From positions 124,001 through 188,000 of the forward strand of contig NZ_JANKBZ010000020.1 of the NCBI RefSeq assembly GCF_024623785.1: a stretch of DNA of 64,000 bases, in the 5' to 3' direction. The position numbers and the translations under genes were made by a program. This stretch comes from Archangium lipolyticum. GTDB taxonomy: Bacteria > Myxococcota > Myxococcia > Myxococcales > Myxococcaceae. Under the pieces are notes generated by a model, which had not been told where the DNA came from, did not search any database, and saw only the letters and a list, made by a program, of their open reading frames with translations. Positions 54,154 to 62,032 of this stretch are shown here, one piece after another (positions within the stretch are counted from its first letter, which is position 1; each line of letters begins with the position of its first letter).

Positions 54154-55089
54154 ATGGCGTCCGTGTTCAGAACAATCGGCCTCGCGGTCCTCGTCGCCGC
54201 GGCCCCTGGTGCCGCGTGGGCGGGGTCTCGTCCCTCGGGCAGCTATCGGGCGGACGTCTGGGGTCAGGTGGAGCTGAGCCTGACGCAGGAGCGCCTGGTC
54301 GCCTACACGGCCGGGGAGGGTGGGGCCTGTGGCTTCGCGCCCCGGAGCGCGGTGTTGGAGGGCGAGTTCCAGGGCAACGTGCTGGTGGGAGAGCTGACCG
54401 TGTGCCTGCGAGGGGAGTCGTGCCCGGAGGTGGACCGGCTGCCCGTGCTCGCCTTCTATGGCCCCTCGGACGGGACGCTGACGGCCTACGTGCGGCCGCG
54501 CGAGGGGTGTCAGGCGCCGGAGCTGGGCCCGGGGGGGCTGTTGGTGTTGAAGCCGGCCTGGGAGGAGGCGGAGGAGCCCGCGGCGGGTGTCTCACGCGCG
54601 GGGGGCTCGACCCTGGCGCGGCTGCGCACGGAGAAGAGGGACCCCGCGGCCGCCAAGGAGTCGCTGGAGAAGGGCACCCGGCTGCTGGGGGCGAAGGACT
54701 GGAGCGGCTCGGCGACCGAGTTCGAGCGAAGCATCACCCAGGATGACCGCAACTGGGTGGCCTTCTTCGGGCTGGGCACCGCCCAACTGATGCGCGGTCA
54801 GGCGCGTGACGCCGTGGAGGCCCTGGACAGGGCCCGCGTCCTCAACGCGCGCGAGCCGAGCATCCACTACCACCTGGCCTGCGCCCACAGCCGGCTCGGT
54901 GACAAGCGGAAGGCCATGGACTCCCTGAGGCAGGCGGTGAAGCTGGGCTTCGCCATCCCCGAGGGCTCGTTCCAGGATGTCGAGCTGGATCGGTTCCTGG
55001 GCTCGGAGCCCGAGTACCTGGGACTCACCAACCAGGCCATCCGGAACTACAAGTCGCCCGCCGGACGGCGGCAATACACGGGACCCTGA
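54154..55089 (+). CDS. Exported TPR-repeat protein
   Basis: The 311-residue protein has a signal peptide (MASVFRTIGLAVLVAAAPGAAWA), a cysteine-containing beta-rich domain of about 120 residues, and TPR repeats from about residue 180 (NWVAFFGLGTAQLMRGQ, PSIHYHLACAHSRLGDKR). GGAGG 11 nt upstream supports the ATG at 54154 over an earlier ATG at 54133. The following Ser/Thr kinase gene starts 4 bp after its stop, so the two are co-transcribed and may work together in an envelope signal. Confidence 0.78.
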   Translation: MASVFRTIGLAVLVAAAPGAAWAGSRPSGSYRADVWGQVELSLTQERLVAYTAGEGGACGFAPRSAVLEGEFQGNVLVGELTVCLRGESCPEVDRLPVLAFYGPSDGTLTAYVRPREGCQAPELGPGGLLVLKPAWEEAEEPAAGVSRAGGSTLARLRTEKRDPAAAKESLEKGTRLLGAKDWSGSATEFERSITQDDRNWVAFFGLGTAQLMRGQARDAVEALDRARVLNAREPSIHYHLACAHSRLGDKRKAMDSLRQAVKLGFAIPEGSFQDVELDRFLGSEPEYLGLTNQAIRNYKSPAGRRQYTGP

Positions 55090-55093
55090 GCGC

Positions 55094-56035
55094 GTGAGCA
55101 CTTCTCCCACGCCGCGGATTCCCCGCATCCTCGGCCCCTACGAAATCCTGTCGCAGCTCGGCAAGGGCGGAATGGCCGAGGTCTTCCGGGCCCGGGTCCG
55201 CGCCGGTCCCCGTCAGGGCTGGACCGTGGCCGTCAAGCGGCTGCTGCCCGCGCTCACCAAGGATCCCGCCTCCGTCTCCCTCTTCGCCGCCGAGGCCCGC
55301 CTCACCAAGCAGCTGGATCATCCCAACATCGTCCAGGTGCTCGACGTGGGGCTGGTGGAGGGCCAGTACTTCATCGTCATGGAGCTGGTGGATGGCCGCG
55401 ACCTGGGCCACATCCTCCGCCGCTGCAAGCACCGCGGCATCTATCTGCCCCTGGACTTCGCCGTCTACCTGGGCCGCGTGCTGCTCGAGGCCCTGAGCTA
55501 CGCCCACTCCGCCACCGGCCCCACCGGCGAGCCGCTGGGCATCGTCCATTGCGATATCTCGCCCTCGAACCTGTTCATCTCCCGGTTGGGCGATATCAAG
55601 CTCGGTGACTTCGGCGTGGCCCGCCTGCGCGTGGATGGGGTGCTCCAGGGTGGTGAGGTGCTCGGCAAGCCCTACTACCTGTCTCCCGAGGCCCTGCAGG
55701 GCGCGATCGATCCGTCGGTGGACCTGTGGGCCGCCACCGTCGTGCTCTACGAGCTGCTGACGCTGCAGCGGCCCTTCACGGGCTCCACTCCGGAAGAGGT
55801 CTTCACGAAGATCGTCTACCGGGACTACCTGCCGCCGAGCCTCATCCGCCCGGAGATCCCCGAGGCGCTGGACGAGATCATCCACAAGGGCTTCGCGGTG
55901 AATCCCGAGGACCGGTTCCCCTCGGCCGAGGCCTTCGCCGAGGCCCTGGCCCCCCACTACGACGAGCGCGTGGGCACCCCGTTGGCCATCGCCGCCGTGG
56001 TGCGCGGACTGTTCGGAATCAGCGACACGACATGA
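55094..56035 (+). CDS. Ser/Thr protein kinase
   Basis: The 313-residue soluble kinase has GKGGMAEVFRA (glycine loop), VAVKRLLP (ATP Lys), HCDISPSN (catalytic loop with HCD for HRD but Asp and Asn present) and LGDFGVAR. Next come YYLSPEAL (in place of APE) and the usual C-lobe motifs (DLWAATVVLYELLT). There is no long sensor tail or membrane segment, only a short C-terminus. The catalytic residues are present, so activity is expected. The GTG start lies 4 bp after the TPR gene stop. Confidence 0.92.
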   Translation: MSTSPTPRIPRILGPYEILSQLGKGGMAEVFRARVRAGPRQGWTVAVKRLLPALTKDPASVSLFAAEARLTKQLDHPNIVQVLDVGLVEGQYFIVMELVDGRDLGHILRRCKHRGIYLPLDFAVYLGRVLLEALSYAHSATGPTGEPLGIVHCDISPSNLFISRLGDIKLGDFGVARLRVDGVLQGGEVLGKPYYLSPEALQGAIDPSVDLWAATVVLYELLTLQRPFTGSTPEEVFTKIVYRDYLPPSLIRPEIPEALDEIIHKGFAVNPEDRFPSAEAFAEALAPHYDERVGTPLAIAAVVRGLFGISDTT

Positions 56036-56072
56036 CTCCCTCTCCCTCCGGGAGAGGGCCGGGGTGAGGGTA
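56036..56072 (+). repeat. REP-like palindromic repeat, copy 4
   Basis: CCCTCTCCC-tcc-GGGAGAGGG is followed by ccGGGGTGAGGGTA, directly after the kinase gene stop. It forms a direct pair with copy 5, 29 bp on. Confidence 0.85.
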
Positions 56073-56101
56073 TCTCGCCCCCAGGGTTGGCTCCGTGTCC
56101 G

Positions 56102-56138
56102 CCCCCTCTCCCCCTGGGAGAGGGCTGGGGTGAGGGTC
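56102..56138 (+). repeat. REP-like palindromic repeat, copy 5
   Basis: CCCCCTCTCCCC-ct-GGGAGAGGG is followed by ctGGGGTGAGGGT, in direct orientation with copy 4. Confidence 0.85.
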
Positions 56139-56240
56139 AGCGCCTTCCTGCCTGTCCGCCCGTGGGATGCCGGTTGCCCGCCGCGTGTCGATCTTTCCCC
56201 GTACGACGGTGCGCGCCCATCGCGCGAGGGAGGATTCGAC

Positions 56241-56408
56241 ATGGCGACCGAGCAGGAGAAGAAGCCCCGCGAGACCCGTGAGGCTGACACGGAGCGCAAG
56301 GACGAGCGCAAGCAGACGACCCCCAACGAGTCCCATGAGGGCATGCCGGGCTATGGCCAGGCTCCCGAGGATGTCCGCGAGAAGAAGCTCCCTGATCAGA
56401 AGTGGTGA
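56241..56408 (+). CDS. Small, highly charged, probably disordered protein
   Basis: The 55-residue protein (MATEQEKKPRETREADTERK...) has GGGAGG 8 nt before its ATG. Over half the residues are charged and the tail is PGYGQAPEDVREKKLPDQKW. No fold or family is recognised. It sits isolated between repeat elements and its good ribosome site is the main support. Confidence 0.55.
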   Translation: MATEQEKKPRETREADTERKDERKQTTPNESHEGMPGYGQAPEDVREKKLPDQKW

Positions 56409-56451
56409 GTCCGGGAGGCGCTGGGACGGAGTGGATGCACGGGCTGGGGAG

Positions 56452-56488
56452 ACCCTCACCCCAGCCCTCTCCCAGAGGGAGAGGGGGC
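56452..56488 (-). repeat. REP-like palindromic repeat, copy 6 (inverted), with a partial copy at 56518-56530
   Basis: ACCCTCACCCCAG and CCCTCTCCC-caga-GGGAGAGGG form the element in reverse. A further ACCCTCACCCCGG fragment follows, suggesting a decayed additional copy. It lies downstream of both the small charged gene and the convergent cysteine desulfurase gene. Confidence 0.82.
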
Positions 56489-56534
56489 AGACACGGAAGC
56501 AACCTGGGATTCGAATTACCCTCACCCCGGGGGG

Positions 56535-57683
56535 TTACTCCTGATTCAGGGCCCGGGCCCTCGGGACGTGCGTGGTGAGCGCCTCCAGCACTCGTTCCAC
56601 CTCCACCTCCGTCGTCGTCGGCCCCAGGGAGAAGCGCAGTGAGCCGTGCGCCTGTGCCGGTGTCAGGCCCATCGCCAGCAGCACGTGCGAGGGCGTCAGT
56701 GTCCCCGATGCACACGCCGCCCCCGAGGACGCGCAGATGCCCTCCAGGTCCAACGCGATCAGCAGCGCCTCTCCATCCGCCCCGTGGAAGCACAGGTTGC
56801 TCGTGTTCGGCACTCGCGGCGCTCCTTCTCCGCTCACCGTCACGTCCGGGATGCGTGTGCGCACCTCCCGTTCGAACCCGTCCCGGAGCTTCTCCACCCT
56901 CGCCGCGTGCGCCGGCTGCTCCTCGTTCGCCAGTTCCAGGGCCAGGGCCAGCGCCTCCGCGTAGGGCACGTTCTGTGTCCCCCCACGCAGTCCCGCTTCC
57001 TGGTGCCCCGGTGTCAGCGCCTGCACCTCCACGCCCTTGCGCACCACCAGCACCCCCGCTCCTGGCGGGCCTCCGAACTTGTGCGCCGACAGCGCCAGCA
57101 GATCCGCGTCCACCTCGCGCAGGTTCGCCGGCAGTTTTCCCACCGCCTGCACCGCGTCCGTGTGGAACAGGATTCCCCGCTGGCGGCATGCCCTCGACAG
57201 CTCCGCCACCGGCTGCACCACGCCCGTCTCGTTGTTCGCCCACATCAACGAGCACAACAGCGTCTCCGGCGTCAGCGCCTCCAGCATCGCTTCCAGTGGC
57301 ACCCGGCCGTCACGTCCCGGCCGCACTCGCACCACCTCCGCGCCCAGCGCCTCCAACTGCTTCACGGCCGCCAGTACCGACGGGTGCTCGATGGCCGAGG
57401 TCACCACGCGCCTTCTCCGGGACTCCTTCCGCGCCAGCCAGGTGCCCTTCAGCGCCAGCGCGTCCGCTTCCGAGCCCGAGCCGGTGAAGCACACCTCCTT
57501 CGGCTCACAACCCAGCACGCGCGCCACCCGGGCCCTCGCGGCATCCAGCCGCCCCCGGGCCTCGCGTCCACCCCGGTGCACGCTGGAGGGGTTGCCCCAG
57601 TGCCCCTCGGAGAAGGCCCGCGCCAGCAACGTGGCCACCTCCGGCCGTACCGGCGCGGCCGCGTTGTGGTCCCAGTAGATCAC
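56535..57683 (-). CDS. Cysteine desulfurase (NifS/IscS family)
   Basis: The 382-residue PLP enzyme takes sulfur from cysteine for Fe-S clusters or other thio-cofactors. WDHNAAAP and FTGSGSEADALAL start the fold. AIEHPSVL, FHTDAVQAVGK and LSAHKFGGPPGAG (PLP Lys) follow, then the loop with the persulfide Cys in SSGAACASGTL. IscU and ferredoxin genes are not nearby, so its sulfur acceptor is unclear. The ATG overlaps the DHH gene stop by 4 bp; it is the last gene of the Fic-led operon. Confidence 0.92.
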   Translation of the reverse strand: MIYWDHNAAAPVRPEVATLLARAFSEGHWGNPSSVHRGGREARGRLDAARARVARVLGCEPKEVCFTGSGSEADALALKGTWLARKESRRRRVVTSAIEHPSVLAAVKQLEALGAEVVRVRPGRDGRVPLEAMLEALTPETLLCSLMWANNETGVVQPVAELSRACRQRGILFHTDAVQAVGKLPANLREVDADLLALSAHKFGGPPGAGVLVVRKGVEVQALTPGHQEAGLRGGTQNVPYAEALALALELANEEQPAHAARVEKLRDGFEREVRTRIPDVTVSGEGAPRVPNTSNLCFHGADGEALLIALDLEGICASSGAACASGTLTPSHVLLAMGLTPAQAHGSLRFSLGPTTTEVEVERVLEALTTHVPRARALNQE

Positions 57684-58810
57684 GGCGACGGCGCGGACAG
57701 CAGCGCCACCGGCCGCTCATCCGCCACTCCAAAGGCCTCGAGAAAGCGGCGCACCAGCTCCCGCTTGAGCGCCTTGCGCTGCGTCGCCCGTCCCGACAGC
57801 GGAATCCTCGCGCCCGCCATGCTGCCGTGGCCTCCCGCCGAGCCGCCGTAGTCCTCGCAGATCTCCCGGATGAGCCGGCCCGCGTTCATCCGCCGATCCT
57901 TCACCCTCAGCGAGAGGAACAGCTGGTTGTGGTACGTGGCGTACGCCAGCGACCACTTCATTCCGTCCAGGAACATCAGCCGCTCGGCCACCTCGGCCAC
58001 CATGTCCGGCGAGTAGACCTCTTCCAGGTCCGTCACGATCGCCGTGTCCCCGTATACCTTCGCCCGCTCGAAAGCCGTGTGGTACAGCTGGAAGTACCGC
58101 GCCGGCAGCTCCGGATGCTCGATCTGGCTCAGCAGCTGCTTGTCCATCCGCGGGAACAGCCACAGGTACGTGTCGATGTCCGTCTGGGTCGTCTCGCGTC
58201 CCAGATCCCTCGTGTCCGCCTTCACGCCGTAGAAGAGCGCGGTGGCCACCTCCACCGAGGGCTCCAGCCGCGCGGCGCGCAGGTACTCCGCCAGCATCGT
58301 CGACGTGGCTCCGAAGTCACCCCCCACGTCCGCGAAGGGTGCCTCGAGGCTCTCGTTTCGCAGCGGGTGGTGGTCGATGACGATGTCCACCTCACTGCGC
58401 AGCCGCGGTGGAATGGCGTGGTTGCCCGTCGGGGGCTGCGTGTCCACCAGCGCCAGCAGGTCGTACTCGTCCAGATCCAACTGGGCGATGGGCACCACGG
58501 GCAGGCGCAGCACCTTCACGAAGGCGAGGTTCTCCGCCCGGCCGATGATGCCGCCGTAGCCCACCCGGGCCTCCTCCACATCCGCCCGCTCCTTCAACAG
58601 CTGCGTCAGCGCCACCGCCGCCGCCAGGGAGTCCGGATCCGGGTTGTCGTGGGTGAGCACGAGGGCCTTCTTGTGTCCCTTGGCTACCCTCAAGAGCCGC
58701 TCCAGCTTGGCGCGTGCCGGCAGGCTCGCGATGCGTGGTGGCGGGGACTCCGTGCCCTCTCCGCCCCCCGGCGTCGATCTGCGGCTGTTGGCTGTCGGTG
58801 TAGCAGGCAT
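57680..58810 (-). CDS. DHH-DHHA1 family phosphoesterase (NrnA-like)
   Basis: The 376-residue protein has the DHH metal motifs: LTHDNPDPDSLA, LLALVDTQPP, IDHHPLRN, and the DHHA1 substrate motif GSAGGHGSMAGARIP. Relatives degrade nanoRNA, pAp or cyclic dinucleotides. The Pro/Ser-rich first 25 residues are probably disordered. It overlaps the cysteine desulfurase start by 4 bp and is 11 bp downstream of the endonuclease IV stop. Confidence 0.9.
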   Translation of the reverse strand: MPATPTANSRRSTPGGGEGTESPPPRIASLPARAKLERLLRVAKGHKKALVLTHDNPDPDSLAAAVALTQLLKERADVEEARVGYGGIIGRAENLAFVKVLRLPVVPIAQLDLDEYDLLALVDTQPPTGNHAIPPRLRSEVDIVIDHHPLRNESLEAPFADVGGDFGATSTMLAEYLRAARLEPSVEVATALFYGVKADTRDLGRETTQTDIDTYLWLFPRMDKQLLSQIEHPELPARYFQLYHTAFERAKVYGDTAIVTDLEEVYSPDMVAEVAERLMFLDGMKWSLAYATYHNQLFLSLRVKDRRMNAGRLIREICEDYGGSAGGHGSMAGARIPLSGRATQRKALKRELVRRFLEAFGVADERPVALLSAPSP

Positions 58811-58821
58811 GGGTGCGGTGT

Positions 58822-59655
58822 TTACTTCCTCCGGCTCAGCGATTCGAGAAGCCTGATGGCTTCTGGATAACGCTCGGGGAAAGGGGTCTCCAGGATTCCA
58901 ATGGTGTTGACGAAGCGCGGATCCTTCACGAGGCAGCGAAAAGGCGTGAGCCCGATTGCTCCCTTGCCTACCTCTTCATGGCGATCCACCCGGCACCCCA
59001 GCGGCTTCTTGCTGTCGTTGAGGTGGATGCAGTGCACCCGCTCCAGCCCCAGCACCCGGTCACACTCGGCCATTACCTCATGGTAACCGGCTTCCGTCGA
59101 AAGATCGTATCCGGCGGCGAACAGATGGCAGATGTCCAGGCAGATGCCCAGGCGCCCCGCATCGCCTACCCGGGACAGGATCTCCCCCAGGTGTTCGAAG
59201 CGCCAACCCAGGCAGTTTCCCTGGCCCGCCGTCACCTCCAGGCACAGACGTGACCGGAAGCGCGGCGTGCGCGCGTGCACCTCGTCCAGGGCCCGGGCGA
59301 TCAGCTCCAGCCCCCGGCGCTCGTCCGGGTGTCCTCCCGGGTGGAAGATGAGGAAGGGGATGCCGAGGCGCTCGCAGCGGGTGAGCTCCTCGACGACGCA
59401 GTCCAGCGACTTCTCGCGCTGCGCTGGCTCCTCCGTCCCGAGGTTCACCAGGTAGCTGCCGTGCGCCACCACCGGCAGCCCCGTGCGCCGCACCTCCGCG
59501 TGGAAGGCGCGGCACTCCTCCTCGGTCAGGGGTGGGGCCTTCCAGCCCCGGGCGTTCTTCGTGAAGACCTGCAGGCTGCGCGCGCCATGCTCCTCGGCTC
59601 GCGCCAGGGCCCGGCTCACGCCTCCTGCGATGGACTCGTGAGCCCCGACACGCAC
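58822..59655 (-). CDS. nfo: Endonuclease IV (AP endonuclease, Nfo)
   Basis: The 277-residue TIM-barrel enzyme has the zinc ligands of the family: VGAHESIAGG (start), VVAHGSYLVNL, IFHPGGH, LCLEVTAGQGN, CLDICHLFAAGYD, CIHLNDSK, DRHEEVGKG and LETPFPE. It nicks DNA 5' of abasic sites in base excision repair. Translation starts with GTG at 59655, 3 bp after the Fic-like gene stop. The DHH gene follows 11 bp on. Confidence 0.94.
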   Translation of the reverse strand: MRVGAHESIAGGVSRALARAEEHGARSLQVFTKNARGWKAPPLTEEECRAFHAEVRRTGLPVVAHGSYLVNLGTEEPAQREKSLDCVVEELTRCERLGIPFLIFHPGGHPDERRGLELIARALDEVHARTPRFRSRLCLEVTAGQGNCLGWRFEHLGEILSRVGDAGRLGICLDICHLFAAGYDLSTEAGYHEVMAECDRVLGLERVHCIHLNDSKKPLGCRVDRHEEVGKGAIGLTPFRCLVKDPRFVNTIGILETPFPERYPEAIRLLESLSRRK

Positions 59656-59658
59656 GGC

Positions 59659-60495
59659 CTAGTTGATGGCCTTGTACCGGCGGCCCAGGTCCTTGAAGTA
59701 CTTCACGCCGTTGTCCAACGAGTTCTCGATGGCGTCCATCAGCAGCGCGCGGAACAGACCCTCGGCGCCTCGCAGGGACTCGTAGTACCGCTGGCGATCG
59801 ATCGAGTGGATGATCGCCGGCATGTAGCCGTTGCGCAGCAGCACGAGGTTCGTGAGCATCCGGCCGACCTTCCCGCTGTTCTCCGTGAAGGGGAAGATCT
59901 GCATGAACTTGTGCTGCGCCACCGCCGCCTGCTTGATGGGGTGGAACTCGCGGAACTCGGCGCTGCCCGTGTAGTCCACCAGCTTCTCCAGCATCGGCTG
60001 GATCTTCGCGGGCTGGGCGATCTCGTGGAAGTAGGTGCGGTGCAGGGGCATGTCCTTGCGGTAGCCACTGCGATCGCGCTCCTTCGCCAGCTCCTTCTCC
60101 GTCCGCTCGCGCCGCTCGATGTTGGCCCGGATCGCCTGCGCCTCCGGCGTGTTGCCGCACAGCAGATCGTGGATGCGCTTGATGGTCGTCAGCGTGATCT
60201 GCGTCTGCTTCTTGCCGTTGGCGGCGGCGTCCTCGCGCAGGTAGTCACACGCGGCCTTGTGGTTGCGGATCTCCAGCACCACGGGGATCATCGCCGGGTC
60301 CATGCTGGCCCGCTCGGGGAACAACGCCGACACCAGCTCCTGCTGGGTGTACACGGTCCCTTCGAGCGCCGCGTCGTGGTAGATCCACGACATCTCGAAC
60401 TTCTCGAGGAAGTCGCGACCCTTCTCCTTGAAGATGCCAAGGTAGTCGCGCAGCGCTTCGTTCTTCTCGTCGATCTCTTGGTAGCGTTCCTTCAC
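59659..60495 (-). CDS. Fic-domain protein with degenerate active-site motif
   Basis: The 278-residue protein has the Fic fold pattern. An N-terminal helix carries YHDAALEGT, resembling the inhibitory motif but with Asp where Ser/Thr is expected. The Fic loop reads FPFTENSGKVGRML, where the canonical form is HPFxDGNGRxxR. The catalytic His is Phe (residue 201), and the G-N-G has changed to N-S-G, while the terminal Arg remains. Normal AMP transfer is therefore not expected. Altered activity or a binding role is possible. A clear promoter lies upstream. The gene heads an operon with nfo, a DHH phosphoesterase and a cysteine desulfurase. Confidence 0.85.
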   Translation of the reverse strand: MKERYQEIDEKNEALRDYLGIFKEKGRDFLEKFEMSWIYHDAALEGTVYTQQELVSALFPERASMDPAMIPVVLEIRNHKAACDYLREDAAANGKKQTQITLTTIKRIHDLLCGNTPEAQAIRANIERRERTEKELAKERDRSGYRKDMPLHRTYFHEIAQPAKIQPMLEKLVDYTGSAEFREFHPIKQAAVAQHKFMQIFPFTENSGKVGRMLTNLVLLRNGYMPAIIHSIDRQRYYESLRGAEGLFRALLMDAIENSLDNGVKYFKDLGRRYKAIN

Positions 60496-60583
60496 GGACT
60501 TGACGCTCCTTCACACCGGCTCACGGCAAGGACCGGCGGGTCGGACCGTGATGAGCCCGACCAGCGGGGACAACGGGTGCCGG

Positions 60584-60612
60584 ATTGTAGAAATTCCAGG
60601 CATTTAGGACAA
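60584..60612 (-). promoter_or_regulatory. Sigma-70-type promoter for the Fic-nfo-DHH-desulfurase operon
   Basis: Read on the minus strand, TTGTCC and TACAAT are exactly 17 bp apart, in an AT-rich patch about 90 bp upstream of the Fic-like gene. The -10 box has 5 of 6 consensus bases and the -35 box 4 of 6. Confidence 0.55.
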
Positions 60613-60631
60613 TTAAAACGCTACTCTCCGC

Positions 60632-61966
60632 TCACAGGCTGACGAGGAAGACCTCGCATGCCTGGTCGAGCAGATCCTTGGACAGGGCCGGAGGAATCTG
60701 CCGGTAACGCGCCGCGTCCTTGATGAGCTGCACCAGATCGCGCGGGTGGCAGGCGCGCATCTGCATGCTCCGGGGCTTGTAGTAGTGCTCGATGAGGTAG
60801 GTGACGGCCTGCTCCACGTAGGGGATGCCGGCCGCCTCGCACACGCGGGCGAAGATCTCCCGGTACGTCTCCTCGTCGGGGTTCGTCACCTCGATCTTGT
60901 ACTTGATGCGCCGCAGGAAGGCCTCGTCCACCAGCTCCTTGGGGTCCAGATTGGTGGAGAAGACGAGCAGCTGATCGAAGGGGATTTCGAACTTCTTGCC
61001 CGTGTGCAGGGTGAGGAAGTCGATCCGCTTCTCCAGGGGGACGATCCACCGGTTGAGCAGATCCGTCGGATGGACCTTCTGGCGGCCGAAGTCGTCGATG
61101 AGGAGCATCCCGCCGTTGGCCTTCACCTGGAACGGGGCCTCGTAGAAGCGCGCCGTGGGCGAATAGATGAGGTCCAACGTCTCCAGCGTCAGCTCGCCGC
61201 CCACCACCACGGCGGGGCGCCGGCACAGCTGCCAGCGGTTGTCCATCTCGAAGGTCTGCCGGCGGCCCGCCGCGTCGCGCTCGGACTCCAGCGTCACGGG
61301 GACGTGGTTGAGGGCGTCGAAGACCTTGATGATCTGGTTGTCGATCTCCAGACAGTGGGGGATGAAGACCTCGCCACCGAACATGCGGCTGATGGCCTCG
61401 GCGAGGCTCGTCTTGCCGTTGCCCGGAGGGCCATACAGGAACAACGAGCGGCCCGAGTTCACCGCCGGGCCCAGCCTGTCCATCAGGTCCGCGGAGACGG
61501 TGAGATGGGACAGGCCCACCACCAGGTCCTCGTTGCTGATGACGGGGCTCTCCTCCGTCTGCGCGGTGATGAGGGCGTTGTACTGCTCGATGGGCACGGG
61601 GGCGGGGCCCACGTAGGTGCTGCGCTCGATGGCGCCGCGCGCGTACTCGCGCCCCTTCTCCGAGAGGATGAAGTCCACCGAGGCGCGCCCGAAGCCCTTG
61701 CCTCCCCGGAGGTCCACCAGCTTCTCGCCGGCCAGGAAGTCCACCACCTTCTCGATGACGCCGGGCCAGGGCAGCCGCAGCTCCTGGGCGATGTCCATGC
61801 CCGTGGCGGTACCCTGGTAGTACAGGTACCGCAGGGCGATATCCGACAGCAGGCCGATCTTCAGCCCCGTCTCCTCCAAGGACTTCGGCTCTGGAGGAGC
61901 GATGTCGAGGATGGCCGGGTTCTCGAGGTTGAAGGGATTGGGAATGACACCGGGCTCGGGACGCAT
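60632..61966 (-). CDS. AAA ATPase with N-terminal winged-helix-like region
   Basis: The 444-residue protein has an N-terminal helical part (about 40-115, LSDIALRYLYYQGTATGMDIAQEL) like a winged helix. An AAA core follows, with Walker A YGPPGNGKTSL, Walker B GGMLLIDDFGRQ, a sensor-like FSTNLD and the C-terminal lid. There is no protease or helicase domain. I read it as a stand-alone remodelling ATPase or a regulator; the substrate is unknown. It lies upstream of the Fic-like gene on the same strand but is separated by 136 bp holding a promoter. Confidence 0.85.
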   Translation of the reverse strand: MRPEPGVIPNPFNLENPAILDIAPPEPKSLEETGLKIGLLSDIALRYLYYQGTATGMDIAQELRLPWPGVIEKVVDFLAGEKLVDLRGGKGFGRASVDFILSEKGREYARGAIERSTYVGPAPVPIEQYNALITAQTEESPVISNEDLVVGLSHLTVSADLMDRLGPAVNSGRSLFLYGPPGNGKTSLAEAISRMFGGEVFIPHCLEIDNQIIKVFDALNHVPVTLESERDAAGRRQTFEMDNRWQLCRRPAVVVGGELTLETLDLIYSPTARFYEAPFQVKANGGMLLIDDFGRQKVHPTDLLNRWIVPLEKRIDFLTLHTGKKFEIPFDQLLVFSTNLDPKELVDEAFLRRIKYKIEVTNPDEETYREIFARVCEAAGIPYVEQAVTYLIEHYYKPRSMQMRACHPRDLVQLIKDAARYRQIPPALSKDLLDQACEVFLVSL

Positions 61967-62032
61967 CGGCCCCAGGTTCTAGCCGATCCGCCCCCTTCCG
62001 GCACGTCCCGTGAGCCCCTGGCCGCCAGGCAC

